Positions 1 through 7,299 of a DNA stretch of 64,000 nucleotides are shown here, piece after piece. Source of the DNA: JAEUHO01 sp046350655. Its GTDB lineage: Bacteria > Planctomycetota > PLA2 > JAEUHO01. Where the stretch lies: NCBI GenBank assembly GCA_046350655.1, contig JAXMAB010000004.1, positions 248,001 to 312,000 of the forward strand, read 5' to 3'. The position numbers and the translations under genes are program-made. Within the stretch, counting starts at the first letter, position 1; each line of letters begins with the position of its first letter. Under the pieces are notes generated by a model. The model saw only the letters and a list, made by a program, of their open reading frames with translations, did no database searches and was not told where the DNA came from.

Positions 1-963
1 CTCGCACGGCGCAAGGGCGCGGCCATCCTCCCGGTGGCCGAGCGCGGGGCCGCCGAGGGGTACGACTTCGAGAACCTCTCGACGTTCGTCGAGTTCTTCG
101 TCGGCCTCTTCGGCCTCGTGACGTCGCCGGCCGAGTTCGAGCGCGTCGCCTGGGAGATCCTCGAGGACGCGGCCCTCCTCGGCGTCCGGTACGCCGAGGT
201 GCGCTGGACGCCGGTCAGCCACACGACCCGCGGCGCGACCGTGGACGGGATGTGGGCGGGCCTCGAGGCGGCCCGGGCCGCCGCCGCCCGCCGCCACGGC
301 ATCGTCGCGCGCTGGATCGTCGACTTCCCGCGCAGCCTCCCGCTCGCGGTCGCCGACGAGGCCTGCGGCATCGCCATCGCGACCCGCGACCGCGGGACCG
401 TCGCCCTCGACATCTCCGGCGACGAGCGCGCGGTCGCCGCCGACCCGAAGTTCGCGCCGGTCTTCGCGCGCGCGCGGCGCGCGGGCCTCGCCGTCGTCGC
501 CCACGCGGGCGAGGGCGCGGGCCCGGAGAGCGTCGTCGGCGCGCTCGACGCGTACGGCGCGACCCGCATCGGCCACGGGACGCGCGCGATCGAGGACCCC
601 GCGCTCGTCGACCGGCTCGCGCGCGGCCCCGTGCCGCTCGAGGTGTGCCCGACGAGCAACGAGGCCCTGGGCGTCGTCGCGTCGGTCGCGGCGCACCCCG
701 TCGCGACGTTCGTCGCGCGCGGCGTGCCCGTGGTCGTGTCGAGCGACGACCCCTCGCTCTTCGGCACCGACCTCGTGCACGAGCACGTGCGCCTGCACCG
801 CGAGACCGGCCTCTCGCTCGCGACGCTCGGCGCCCTCGCCGCCGCGTCGTTCGACCACGCGCTCCTGCCCGGCGACGACGCGCGCGACGTGCTCGCCGAC
901 GCGCGGCGCGACGCGCGGGCCTGGGTCGCGGCGCTCGCCGCGCCCGCGGGGCGCGCCCCGTGA
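1..963 (+). CDS. add: Adenosine deaminase, 3' part (5' end outside window)
   Basis: Deaminates adenosine or deoxyadenosine to inosine in the cytoplasm (purine salvage). The frame is open from base 1, so the N-terminus with the first metal-binding HxH motif lies outside the window; 320 codons are visible. The family signatures appear in order: HAGE (nt 502-513, zinc-ligand His and nearby catalytic Glu), IGHGTR (about nt 568), CPTSN (about nt 646) and SSDDPS (about nt 738, zinc-binding Asp pair). The stop codon overlaps the GTG start of the next gene (GTGA), so the two are probably translationally coupled. The GTG at 34 is internal, not the real start. Adenine deaminase or an adenosine-deaminase-like paralogue remains possible because the substrate-pocket N-terminus is missing. 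Confidence 0.92.
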   Translation, partial: LARRKGAAILPVAERGAAEGYDFENLSTFVEFFVGLFGLVTSPAEFERVAWEILEDAALLGVRYAEVRWTPVSHTTRGATVDGMWAGLEAARAAAARRHGIVARWIVDFPRSLPLAVADEACGIAIATRDRGTVALDISGDERAVAADPKFAPVFARARRAGLAVVAHAGEGAGPESVVGALDAYGATRIGHGTRAIEDPALVDRLARGPVPLEVCPTSNEALGVVASVAAHPVATFVARGVPVVVSSDDPSLFGTDLVHEHVRLHRETGLSLATLGALAAASFDHALLPGDDARDVLADARRDARAWVAALAAPAGRAP

Positions 964-2402
964 GCCGGCGGGCCTCGCGGTCCCGTCCCCCGAACGCGCC
1001 CCGGGCCCGGCCCGCGACGAGGGGGTGGGTCCTCCTCCTCGCGGTGCTCCTGCTCGCGACCGCCTGCGGGCAACCCGAGGCCCGCCCCGCGATCGTCGTC
1101 GAGGTGGTGCCGTTCGCGAGCGACGGCGAGGTGCCGCGCGAGGGGTGGCGGCTCAAGGGCGAGGACGCGAAGGAGCTCCCGCTCGCGACGACCGGCGAGG
1201 TCGGGGCGCACCGCGGGCTGCTGTTCCGCGCCGTCGCGCCGCAGGGCCGGTACGCGTTGATGGGCCCCGCGCCGTGGAGCCTCGTCGGCGGGCCGGTGCT
1301 CGTGGCGATGCAGCCCGGGACGCCGCCGACGGCGCTCGGCGTCGGCGTCGCGCACACGCTCTACGTGCTGCCGCCCGAGGGGCGGACCGTCGGGCAGGTC
1401 GTGCTGCGGGCCGCGGGGACGGGGACCGACGCGTCGTCGCCGGTCCCGACGACGCGCGTGGACGGCTCGGACGGGCGCGTCGCGCTGCGGATCCCGCCGG
1501 ACCGGTGGGCGCCGGCGGTCCTCGTCGCCGCGGCGCTCGGCACCGACACGTTCGCGCGCGCGGAGCGCGTGAACCTGCCGAAGGACGGCACGTGCACGGG
1601 CGTCGCGCTCGGCGCGGGGCCGACGCTGCCGGTGCGCGTCACGACGTTCCCCGCGGGCGAGGCGAAGGGCGCGCTCGCCCTGGTCGCGCACGGGGAGGAG
1701 TTCGCCGTGCGGCGCGAGGCCGACCTCGACGCGGCGGGCGGCGTCTCGTTCGACGCGTTCCCCGAGACGAGCCGGCGGGTCGAGCTGTCGCTCGTGGGAG
1801 CGCCCGGGGCGCGGCCGACGGCGACGTGGCGGCTGTCGGGGGCCGACGTCGGGCGGGGCGACCTGCGGCTCGCGGTCGTCGGGCCGTCGGCGGCGGGCGC
1901 GTCCCGCGTGAAGGTCACGGGCGGCCCCGTCGCGGAGGGCGCGGTGACGGTGCAGGTGCGGCGGCCGGGGTGGCCGAGCTACGGCGTGCTCCCCGACGTG
2001 CGCGTCGAGGCCGACGGCGCGACGCTCGCAGTGCCGAACCTGTCGGGCGACTGGCGGCTGCTCGTCGCGACGGCGGACCGCGTCGGCCTCCTCGCGTCCG
2101 GCGGCGACCCCGACGCGCCGGTCGTGCTCGAGCGGCCGTGCCGCGTCCAGGCGTCCGTCGAGGGCGGCGTGCCGCGGGGCCGCCGGTACGAGCTCGAGTG
2201 CGTGCGCGTCGAGCCCGACGGCGAGGCGACGGCGCAGGGCTGGTACGACCGCCTCGTCGGCCGCGCGGACCTCGAGCTCTCGCTGCCGGCCGGGCGGTAC
2301 CGCCTGCGGTTGCGCGAGGGCGCGCGCGCGGGCCTGTGGAACGACCTCACGCTCGAGACGCCGTCCACGCGCGCGTCGATCCGGCTGACCGCGCCCCGCT
2401 GA
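960..2402 (+). CDS. Putative lipoprotein of unknown function
   Basis: 480 residues. The GTG start at 960 overlaps the adenosine deaminase stop. A basic N-terminus (residues 1-22), a hydrophobic stretch (23-34) and the lipobox LATAC with Cys36 make a lipoprotein signal, so it is probably anchored facing the periplasm. The rest is rich in short beta-prone segments, Val, Arg and Gly, with no catalytic motif I recognise. It may be several carboxypeptidase-regulatory-like or Ig-like beta domains, but that is a guess. A copy of the dispersed 15-bp motif (970-984) lies inside its first codons, which is unusual because the other exact copies are in spacers. No downstream in-frame start would keep a full signal peptide, so I keep 960. 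Confidence 0.7.
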   Translation: MSRRASRSRPPNAPRARPATRGWVLLLAVLLLATACGQPEARPAIVVEVVPFASDGEVPREGWRLKGEDAKELPLATTGEVGAHRGLLFRAVAPQGRYALMGPAPWSLVGGPVLVAMQPGTPPTALGVGVAHTLYVLPPEGRTVGQVVLRAAGTGTDASSPVPTTRVDGSDGRVALRIPPDRWAPAVLVAAALGTDTFARAERVNLPKDGTCTGVALGAGPTLPVRVTTFPAGEAKGALALVAHGEEFAVRREADLDAAGGVSFDAFPETSRRVELSLVGAPGARPTATWRLSGADVGRGDLRLAVVGPSAAGASRVKVTGGPVAEGAVTVQVRRPGWPSYGVLPDVRVEADGATLAVPNLSGDWRLLVATADRVGLLASGGDPDAPVVLERPCRVQASVEGGVPRGRRYELECVRVEPDGEATAQGWYDRLVGRADLELSLPAGRYRLRLREGARAGLWNDLTLETPSTRASIRLTAPR

Positions 2403-2414
2403 ACGGTTGTCGCG

Positions 2415-2443
2415 TTGACCCACCCCCGCCGCACGGGTAGGGT
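2415..2443 (+). promoter_or_regulatory. Sigma-70-type promoter of the molybdenum hydroxylase operon
   Basis: TTGACC (2415-2420), a 17-nt spacer, then TAGGGT (2438-2443) preceded by G. This is a near-consensus -35 with a TAnnnT-type -10. It lies 27 nt before the ATG at 2471, and a GGAGGG Shine-Dalgarno sequence at about 2459-2464 follows it. Confidence 0.6.
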
Positions 2444-2470
2444 CGCCGTCGTCCCCTGGGAGGGTTCACG

Positions 2471-3094
2471 ATGGCCTCCGAAGCACGCCCCGGGTCCGGC
2501 CTCTCGCGCCGGGCCCTCCTCCGCGGCACGGGCCTCGCGGTCGCGGCGGGGACCGTGCTCCGGCCCGCGGTGGACGCGCTGGCCGAGGACGCCGACCCGG
2601 GCGTCCGCACGCAAGGCCCGGGCGCCGTCGAGGTGACGCTGAAGGTCAACGGCGCCGCCCGCAAGGTGAACGTCGAGCCGCGCGAGACGCTCCTCGACGT
2701 GCTGCGGCTCCCGCTCGACACGACCGGGGCGAAGCGCGTGTGCGACCGCGGCGCGTGCGGGGCCTGCACCGTCCACCTCGACGGGAAGGCCGTGTACGCG
2801 TGCGCGATCCTCGCGGTGGACGCCGAGGGCCACGAGATCACGACCGTCGAGGGCCTCGCCGACGGGAAGGGCGCCGCGCTCGTGGACGCGTTCGTGCGGC
2901 ACGACGCGATGCAGTGCGGCTTCTGCACGCCGGGCATGGTGATGGCCTGCGCGGCGGCCCTCGACGCGCACGGGCCCGGCCTGACGGCGGACCAGGCGCG
3001 GGCCGCGACGGCGGGCAACCTGTGCCGTTGCGGGACGTACCCCCACGTGCTCGAGGCCGCGATGGCTGCCGCGAAAGCGGCGAAGGGACGGTGA
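2471..3094 (+). CDS. Tat-exported 2Fe-2S subunit of a xanthine dehydrogenase/aldehyde oxidoreductase
   Basis: 207 residues; the electron-transfer subunit of a molybdenum hydroxylase. The N-terminus has a twin-arginine signal (SRRALL at residues 12-17 followed by a hydrophobic segment), so the folded complex is expected in the periplasm, as in E. coli PaoABC (YagTSR). The plant-type 2Fe-2S centre has Cys91, Cys96, Cys99 and Cys111 (C-x4-C-x2-C-x11-C). The second centre has Cys149 and Cys152 (CGFC) and Cys185 and Cys187 (CRC). It is the first gene of a tight operon with the Mo and FAD subunits, followed by a small Cys-rich gene. Gene order (FeS, Mo, FAD) differs from E. coli yagTSR. The substrate is unknown; aldehydes or purines are possible. 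Confidence 0.93.
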   Translation: MASEARPGSGLSRRALLRGTGLAVAAGTVLRPAVDALAEDADPGVRTQGPGAVEVTLKVNGAARKVNVEPRETLLDVLRLPLDTTGAKRVCDRGACGACTVHLDGKAVYACAILAVDAEGHEITTVEGLADGKGAALVDAFVRHDAMQCGFCTPGMVMACAAALDAHGPGLTADQARAATAGNLCRCGTYPHVLEAAMAAAKAAKGR

Positions 3095-3097
3095 CCC

Positions 3098-5332
3098 GTG
3101 GCCGAGGACAAGGTCAAGCTCGGGGTCGCGCTCGAGGGCGGCGGGGTCGTCCGCGAGACGACCGTGAAGCGCGACGACGACGACCCCGCGACGTGGGGGC
3201 TCGACGCGAGGCTCGCCGTGGTCGGCAAGGAGACGCCGCGCGTCGACGGCCGCGTGAAGGCGAGCGGCGCCGCGCGGTACACCGCGGACGTGCGGCGACC
3301 GGGCCTCGCGTTCGCGCGCATCGTCCGCTGCCCGTACGGGCACGCGAACGTGAAGGCGGTGCGCCTCGACAAGGCGAAGGCGATGCCCGGGGTGCTGGGC
3401 GTCCTCGAGATGCGGCGCGACCGGGCGACCTACCCGGGGGCGCCGCTGGCGGCGGTGTGCGCGGGGACCGAGGCGCAGCTCGACGACGCGATCGCGGCCG
3501 TCGAGGTGGACCTCGAGCCCTTGCCGTGCGTCGTGGACCCGACGGACGCCATGAAGGAAGGCGCGCCGCGGGTCGACCCGCGGCGGCCGAACGAGGAGCA
3601 GGGCCGGCGCGGCGCCCCGGCGCCCGAGCCGGTGTCGAAGGCGCTCGCCGAGGCCGAGGTGAAGGTGTCGGCCGTGTACCGGACGCAGGTGCAGACGCAC
3701 TCGGCCCTCGAGCCCCACGGGGCCGTCGCCGAGTTCGGCCCCGACGGCGGCCTGACGTTGTGGTGCTCGACGCAGGGCGTCGAGAGCGTGCAGCGGGACG
3801 CCGCGCAGGTGTCCGGGCTGCCCGTCGGCTCGGTCCGCGTGGTGACGGAGTTCATGGGCGGCGGGTTCGGCGCGAAGTTCGGCATGACCGAGTGCGAGCG
3901 CGTGGCGGTGAGCCTCGCGCAGCAGACGAAGCGCCCGGTGTGGTGCATGAACGACCGGCGCGAGGAGCACCTCGTCGGCGGCAACCGCCCCGACTCGGTG
4001 CAGGCGCTGACGATCGGCGGGCGGCGCGACGGCACGCTGACCGTGATCACGGGGGAGTGTTACGGCACCCCCGGCAACGGGACGGGGGGGGCGGGCGCGG
4101 CGAACACGCGCGCGTACGACATCCCCGCGCAGCACGTCGTCCAGTTCGGCGTGTCCACCTTCACGGCGGTCGGCCGGGCCTTCCGGGCGCCGGGTCACCC
4201 CCAGGGGTTCTTCGCGCTCGAGGGGATGGTGGACGAGTTCGCCCACGCGGCGGGGCTCGACCCGCTCGACGTGCGCCGGCTCAACGACAAGCACCCCATC
4301 CGTCGGCTCGAGTGGCCGATCGGCGCCAAGCGGATCGGGTGGGCCGAGCACCGGCGGAAGGTGCCCGGGTCCGACCCGGGGCCCGTGAAGCGCGGCGTCG
4401 GCTGCGCGGCGGGGGTGTGGGGCAACGCCGGCGGCGGGGCCTGGCGGGTCGACCTCGTGCTCGGCCGCGACGGCAGCGTCGTCGTGCGCAGCGGCGTCCA
4501 GGACATCGGCACCGGCACGAAGACCGTGATGGCGGTCCTCGTCGCCGAGGAGCTCGGCCTGCCGGCGGACCGCGTCCGGGTCGAGATCGGCGACTCGCGG
4601 TTCCCCGCGGGCCCCGGGAGCGGCGGCAGCACGACGGCGCCGTCCGTCGGCCCGGCCGCCCGCGACGCGGGGGCGAAGGCCCGGGCCGCGGTGGCGGCCC
4701 TCGTCGGCAAGGAGTGGGGCGTCGAGCCCGACACCCTCGCCTTCGACGGCGGGCAGGTGAAGGGGCCCGGCGGGAAGGCCACGACGTTCGAGAAGGCGTG
4801 CTCGCTCCTCCCGGCCGAGGGGACGACGGTCACGGGCAGGCGCCGCGGCAACTACGCGGGGTTCCACGGCTCCGTCGGCGGCGTGCAGTTCGCGCGCGTC
4901 GCGGTGGACGTCGAGACCGGGGTCGTGAAGGTCGAGAAGGTGGTGGCCGTCCACGACGCGGGCCGCATCGTCGACCCGCTGACGGCGCGCAGCCAGGTCA
5001 ACGGCGGGGTGATCCAGGGGATCTCGTACGCGCTGTTCGAGGAGAAGCACCTCGACCGCACGAGCGGCGACATGGTGAACCCGATGCTCGACACGTACCG
5101 CATCCTCGGGATGGCGGACTGCCCCGAGATCGACGTCGTGTTCATGGACGTCGCCAACGGCATCAACAACGCGGGCATCATGGGCCTCGGCGAGCCCGCG
5201 ACCGTGCCCACCGCGGCCGCCGTCGGCAACGCGGTGTTCAACGCGACCGGGGTCCGCCTGCGCGAGCTGCCGATGACGCCCGCGCGCGTGCTCGCCGCGC
5301 TCGCCGCCGCGCGGCAGGGAGGTGCGAAGTGA
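3098..5332 (+). CDS. Molybdopterin-binding catalytic subunit, xanthine dehydrogenase family
   Basis: 744 residues, GTG start 3 nt after the preceding stop. Large catalytic subunit of a molybdenum hydroxylase, which hydroxylates an aldehyde or N-heterocycle with water as oxygen source. The N-terminal Ald_Xan_dh_C-like domain begins near KASGAARYTADV (about residues 50-61). The MoCo domain contains FMGGGFGAK (about 252-260), AFRAPGHPQG and VQDIGTGT. The active-site Glu of the family is present as Glu699 in GLGEPA. Length matches YagR/PaoC (about 730). It overlaps the FAD subunit by 4 nt (GTGA). It has no signal peptide of its own, so it would be exported as a partner of the Tat-bearing subunit. 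Confidence 0.94.
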   Translation: MAEDKVKLGVALEGGGVVRETTVKRDDDDPATWGLDARLAVVGKETPRVDGRVKASGAARYTADVRRPGLAFARIVRCPYGHANVKAVRLDKAKAMPGVLGVLEMRRDRATYPGAPLAAVCAGTEAQLDDAIAAVEVDLEPLPCVVDPTDAMKEGAPRVDPRRPNEEQGRRGAPAPEPVSKALAEAEVKVSAVYRTQVQTHSALEPHGAVAEFGPDGGLTLWCSTQGVESVQRDAAQVSGLPVGSVRVVTEFMGGGFGAKFGMTECERVAVSLAQQTKRPVWCMNDRREEHLVGGNRPDSVQALTIGGRRDGTLTVITGECYGTPGNGTGGAGAANTRAYDIPAQHVVQFGVSTFTAVGRAFRAPGHPQGFFALEGMVDEFAHAAGLDPLDVRRLNDKHPIRRLEWPIGAKRIGWAEHRRKVPGSDPGPVKRGVGCAAGVWGNAGGGAWRVDLVLGRDGSVVVRSGVQDIGTGTKTVMAVLVAEELGLPADRVRVEIGDSRFPAGPGSGGSTTAPSVGPAARDAGAKARAAVAALVGKEWGVEPDTLAFDGGQVKGPGGKATTFEKACSLLPAEGTTVTGRRRGNYAGFHGSVGGVQFARVAVDVETGVVKVEKVVAVHDAGRIVDPLTARSQVNGGVIQGISYALFEEKHLDRTSGDMVNPMLDTYRILGMADCPEIDVVFMDVANGINNAGIMGLGEPATVPTAAAVGNAVFNATGVRLRELPMTPARVLAALAAARQGGAK

Positions 5333-6315
5333 AGGCCTTCCGCTACGACCGCGCGACCACCGTGGAGGGGGCCGTGAAGGCCCTCGCCGACGGGACCGCG
5401 ATCCTCAAGGCGAACGGGATCGACGTCCTCGACCGGCTGAAGGAGCGCGTGGCCGAGCCGGCCCGCGTCGTCACGCTGGTCGACGTCCCCGGCCTCGACC
5501 GCATCGTCCTCGACGGTCCGGTGCTGCGCGTCGGCGCGATGGCGACGCTCGCGGCGCTGGCGGCGTCGGCCGACGTCGTCCGGGCGAGCCCCGCGCTGGC
5601 CGAGGCCGCCGGGGGGGCCGCGAGCCCGGCGCTGCGCAACCGCGCGACGCTCGGCGGCAACCTCGGGCAGCACACCCGGTGCGGGTACTACCGGCTGAAG
5701 TCGTTCCCGTGCTTCAAGCGCGGCGACTCGATCTGCCCGGTCCGCATCGAGGGGGGCGTGCAGGAGAACGCGGGGGTCTTCGACAACGCCCCGTGCGCGT
5801 GCGCCCACCCGTCGAGCGTCGCCCCCGTGCTCGGGGCGGCCGGCGCGATCGTGCGCGTGCGCGGGAAGGGCGGCGAGCGCGCCGTCCCGTTCGCGTCGAT
5901 CTACGGGCCCGTCAAGCAGGGCCAGGTCACCGACCTCGCCCTGGCCCCCGACGACGTGATCGTCGGCGTCGACGTCCCCGCGCTGCGACCGGGGGTCGAC
6001 CGCGAGGGGACGTACGAGGTCCGTCACAAGGCCGCGTTCGACTGGGCGCTCGTGACGTGCTCGGTCCGGTGCGCGGTCGAGGGCGGCGTCGTCCGCTCGG
6101 CCTCGGTGTGGATGGGGTCCGTCGCGCCGTCGCCGTGGCGCAACGAGGCCGCCGAGAAGGCCCTCGTCGGTCAGCCCGCCACGGCCGCGACCGCGGCCGC
6201 CGCGGCGGAAGCCGCGGTGACCGGCGCGAGCCCGCTCCCGGGGACCGCGTACAAGCTCGACCTCGTCCGCGCGTCCGTGCGTCGGGCCCTCGCCGCCGCC
6301 TGGGAGAGGAAGTAG
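5329..6315 (+). CDS. FAD-binding subunit with 4Fe-4S loop, xanthine dehydrogenase family
   Basis: 328 residues, GTG start overlapping the Mo-subunit stop. The FAD_binding_5 domain has ATLGGNLGQ at about residues 105-113, and a CO_deh_flav_C domain follows. Between them is a Cys-rich loop (RCGYYR, FPCFKRG, ICPV, PCACAHPS) like the one that carries the extra 4Fe-4S cluster in PaoB/YagS and in 4-hydroxybenzoyl-CoA reductase beta subunits. This is the best argument for a PaoABC-type enzyme. The first flavin-phosphate loop, usually AGGT(D/N)L, reads KANGIDVL here, a divergent form. A GAGAGGA Shine-Dalgarno sequence for the next gene lies at its 3' end. Confidence 0.9.
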   Translation: MKAFRYDRATTVEGAVKALADGTAILKANGIDVLDRLKERVAEPARVVTLVDVPGLDRIVLDGPVLRVGAMATLAALAASADVVRASPALAEAAGGAASPALRNRATLGGNLGQHTRCGYYRLKSFPCFKRGDSICPVRIEGGVQENAGVFDNAPCACAHPSSVAPVLGAAGAIVRVRGKGGERAVPFASIYGPVKQGQVTDLALAPDDVIVGVDVPALRPGVDREGTYEVRHKAAFDWALVTCSVRCAVEGGVVRSASVWMGSVAPSPWRNEAAEKALVGQPATAATAAAAAEAAVTGASPLPGTAYKLDLVRASVRRALAAAWERK

Positions 6316-6317
6316 CC

Positions 6318-6551
6318 ATGGACCACGCCCAGCGCGTCCGTGAGGAGCTCCGGGTCCGATGCGTATGGCTTCGGACGAAGAAGTCGTACTTCCCGCTGCC
6401 GCAGCCCGGGGACGAAGCGAACCCCGTGCCCACCGCGTGCTGGTGGTGCCTCAAGACCCACGAGGCGCTCGGCCCCGACGGTTCGTCGTCGGGGCCCGGC
6501 GCGTGCGACACCCCGGGTCGTGCGTGTTACGAGGGGCCGGTCCGTCTGTGA
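6318..6551 (+). CDS. Small Cys/Trp-rich protein at the end of the molybdenum hydroxylase operon
   Basis: 77 residues. ATG is 2 nt after the FAD-subunit stop, with a strong Shine-Dalgarno (GAGAGGA, about 6303-6309), so it is surely part of the operon. Its cysteines fall in CVW, CWWCLKT, CDTPG and CYEGP; the spacing could bind zinc or an iron-sulfur cluster. There is no signal peptide. I do not recognise the family. Position suggests an accessory role for the enzyme (cluster or cofactor insertion, or electron transfer). A long perfect inverted repeat follows 22 nt after the stop. Confidence 0.72.
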   Translation: MDHAQRVREELRVRCVWLRTKKSYFPLPQPGDEANPVPTACWWCLKTHEALGPDGSSSGPGACDTPGRACYEGPVRL

Positions 6552-6572
6552 TCGGGCGCCGATGACGGCGGT

Positions 6573-6608
6573 GTCGGACGTCGCGTGACACGCTTCGCGA
6601 CGTCCGAC
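6573..6608. terminator. Long perfect stem-loop after the molybdenum hydroxylase operon
   Basis: A 13-bp perfect inverted repeat (GTCGGACGTCGCG at 6573-6585 and its complement at 6596-6608) with a 10-nt loop. A third, partial copy of the arm (GTCCGACGTCGC) follows at 6614-6625. It has no T tract, so it is not a textbook intrinsic terminator. It may end the operon's mRNA, stabilise the 3' end or be a protein-binding site. Confidence 0.5.
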
Positions 6609-6677
6609 GCGAGGTCCGACGTCGCATGGACGACGCGATCGAGGGGCGTCCACGTCCCGCGAACGTGAAGACGGCAC

Positions 6678-6706
6678 CTGACTTTGTCGTCCCGACCGTG
6701 TTCAAT
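6678..6706 (+). promoter_or_regulatory. Candidate promoter of the SET-NRPS gene pair
   Basis: CTGACT (6678-6683), a 17-nt spacer, then TTCAAT (6701-6706). It sits in a locally AT-richer patch about 75 nt before the TTG start at 6781. Confidence 0.4.
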
Positions 6707-6780
6707 GCGGGTGACTCGCGTGGGTCGCGTGCGCGGCACGTGTCCTCCACGAGCCTCCGTCTCTCCATGGCGAGACCCGC

Positions 6781-7293
6781 TTGAACGACTCCCGCTTCCG
6801 TCCGAGCGCATCGCAGGCGACCCCGATCGAGGTCGCGCGATCCGACGGACAGCTCCGCGTGGTGGCGCTGCACGCGTTCCGCAAGGGAGAACGCATCTTC
6901 GAGCTCGAGGGCGTCCTCACGCCGACGCCGTCGCGGTACTCGGTGCAGATCGACACCAACGTGCACATCGAGGTGCCGGAGCACGCCGAGGTCGATGCCG
7001 AGCAGATGCTCGTGCGGTACCCCTGGCGCTGCCTCAACCATGCGTGCGACCCGAACGCGCGCATCGTCGACCGCGAGCTCCGTGCGCTGCGCCCGATCCG
7101 CGCGGGCGAGGAGATCACGTTCGACTACGAGACCACGGAGTGGGACATGGCGAGCCCGTTCCCGTGCGGCTGCACGCGCTGCGGCGGCCGGACGATCCGC
7201 GGGTTCCGCCACCTCTCGCGCGACGAGCGCGAGCGCCGCCGTCCGTGGCTGGCGCCGCACCTCCTCGCCCGGATCGACGCTCCCGTCGGATAG
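6781..7293 (+). CDS. SET-domain protein-lysine methyltransferase
   Basis: 170 residues, TTG start. Compact SET domain with post-SET zinc site: SET-N strand and G-x-G-like turn near residues 17-40, NHACDPNAR with Asn86, EEITFDYET with Tyr116, then the post-SET C-x-C-x2-C (Cys129, Cys131, Cys134), which can share zinc with Cys89. These are the S-adenosylmethionine and lysine-channel residues of SET methyltransferases. Only 6 nt separate its stop from the ATG of the NRPS-like gene, so the two are co-transcribed and probably functionally linked. The target is unknown; it could be a protein Lys, or a Lys/ornithine-type amine on the NRPS product. No upstream in-frame ATG or GTG fits, and a tiny ATG ORF (6769-6786) overlaps the start. 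Confidence 0.85.
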   Translation: MNDSRFRPSASQATPIEVARSDGQLRVVALHAFRKGERIFELEGVLTPTPSRYSVQIDTNVHIEVPEHAEVDAEQMLVRYPWRCLNHACDPNARIVDRELRALRPIRAGEEITFDYETTEWDMASPFPCGCTRCGGRTIRGFRHLSRDERERRRPWLAPHLLARIDAPVG

Positions 7294-7299
7294 GGCTCG

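Noticed and set aside
1979..5050. Very long antisense open frame (over 1,000 codons) opposite the molybdenum hydroxylase genes
   Set aside because: Composition is Arg/Ala/Pro/Gly/Asp-rich with no motif; it exists only because stop codons are rare at such high GC. The plus-strand frames hold clear domains.
6769..6786. Short ATG ORF (5 codons) before the SET gene as leader peptide
   Set aside because: Too short and no regulatory features tie it to the stem-loop.
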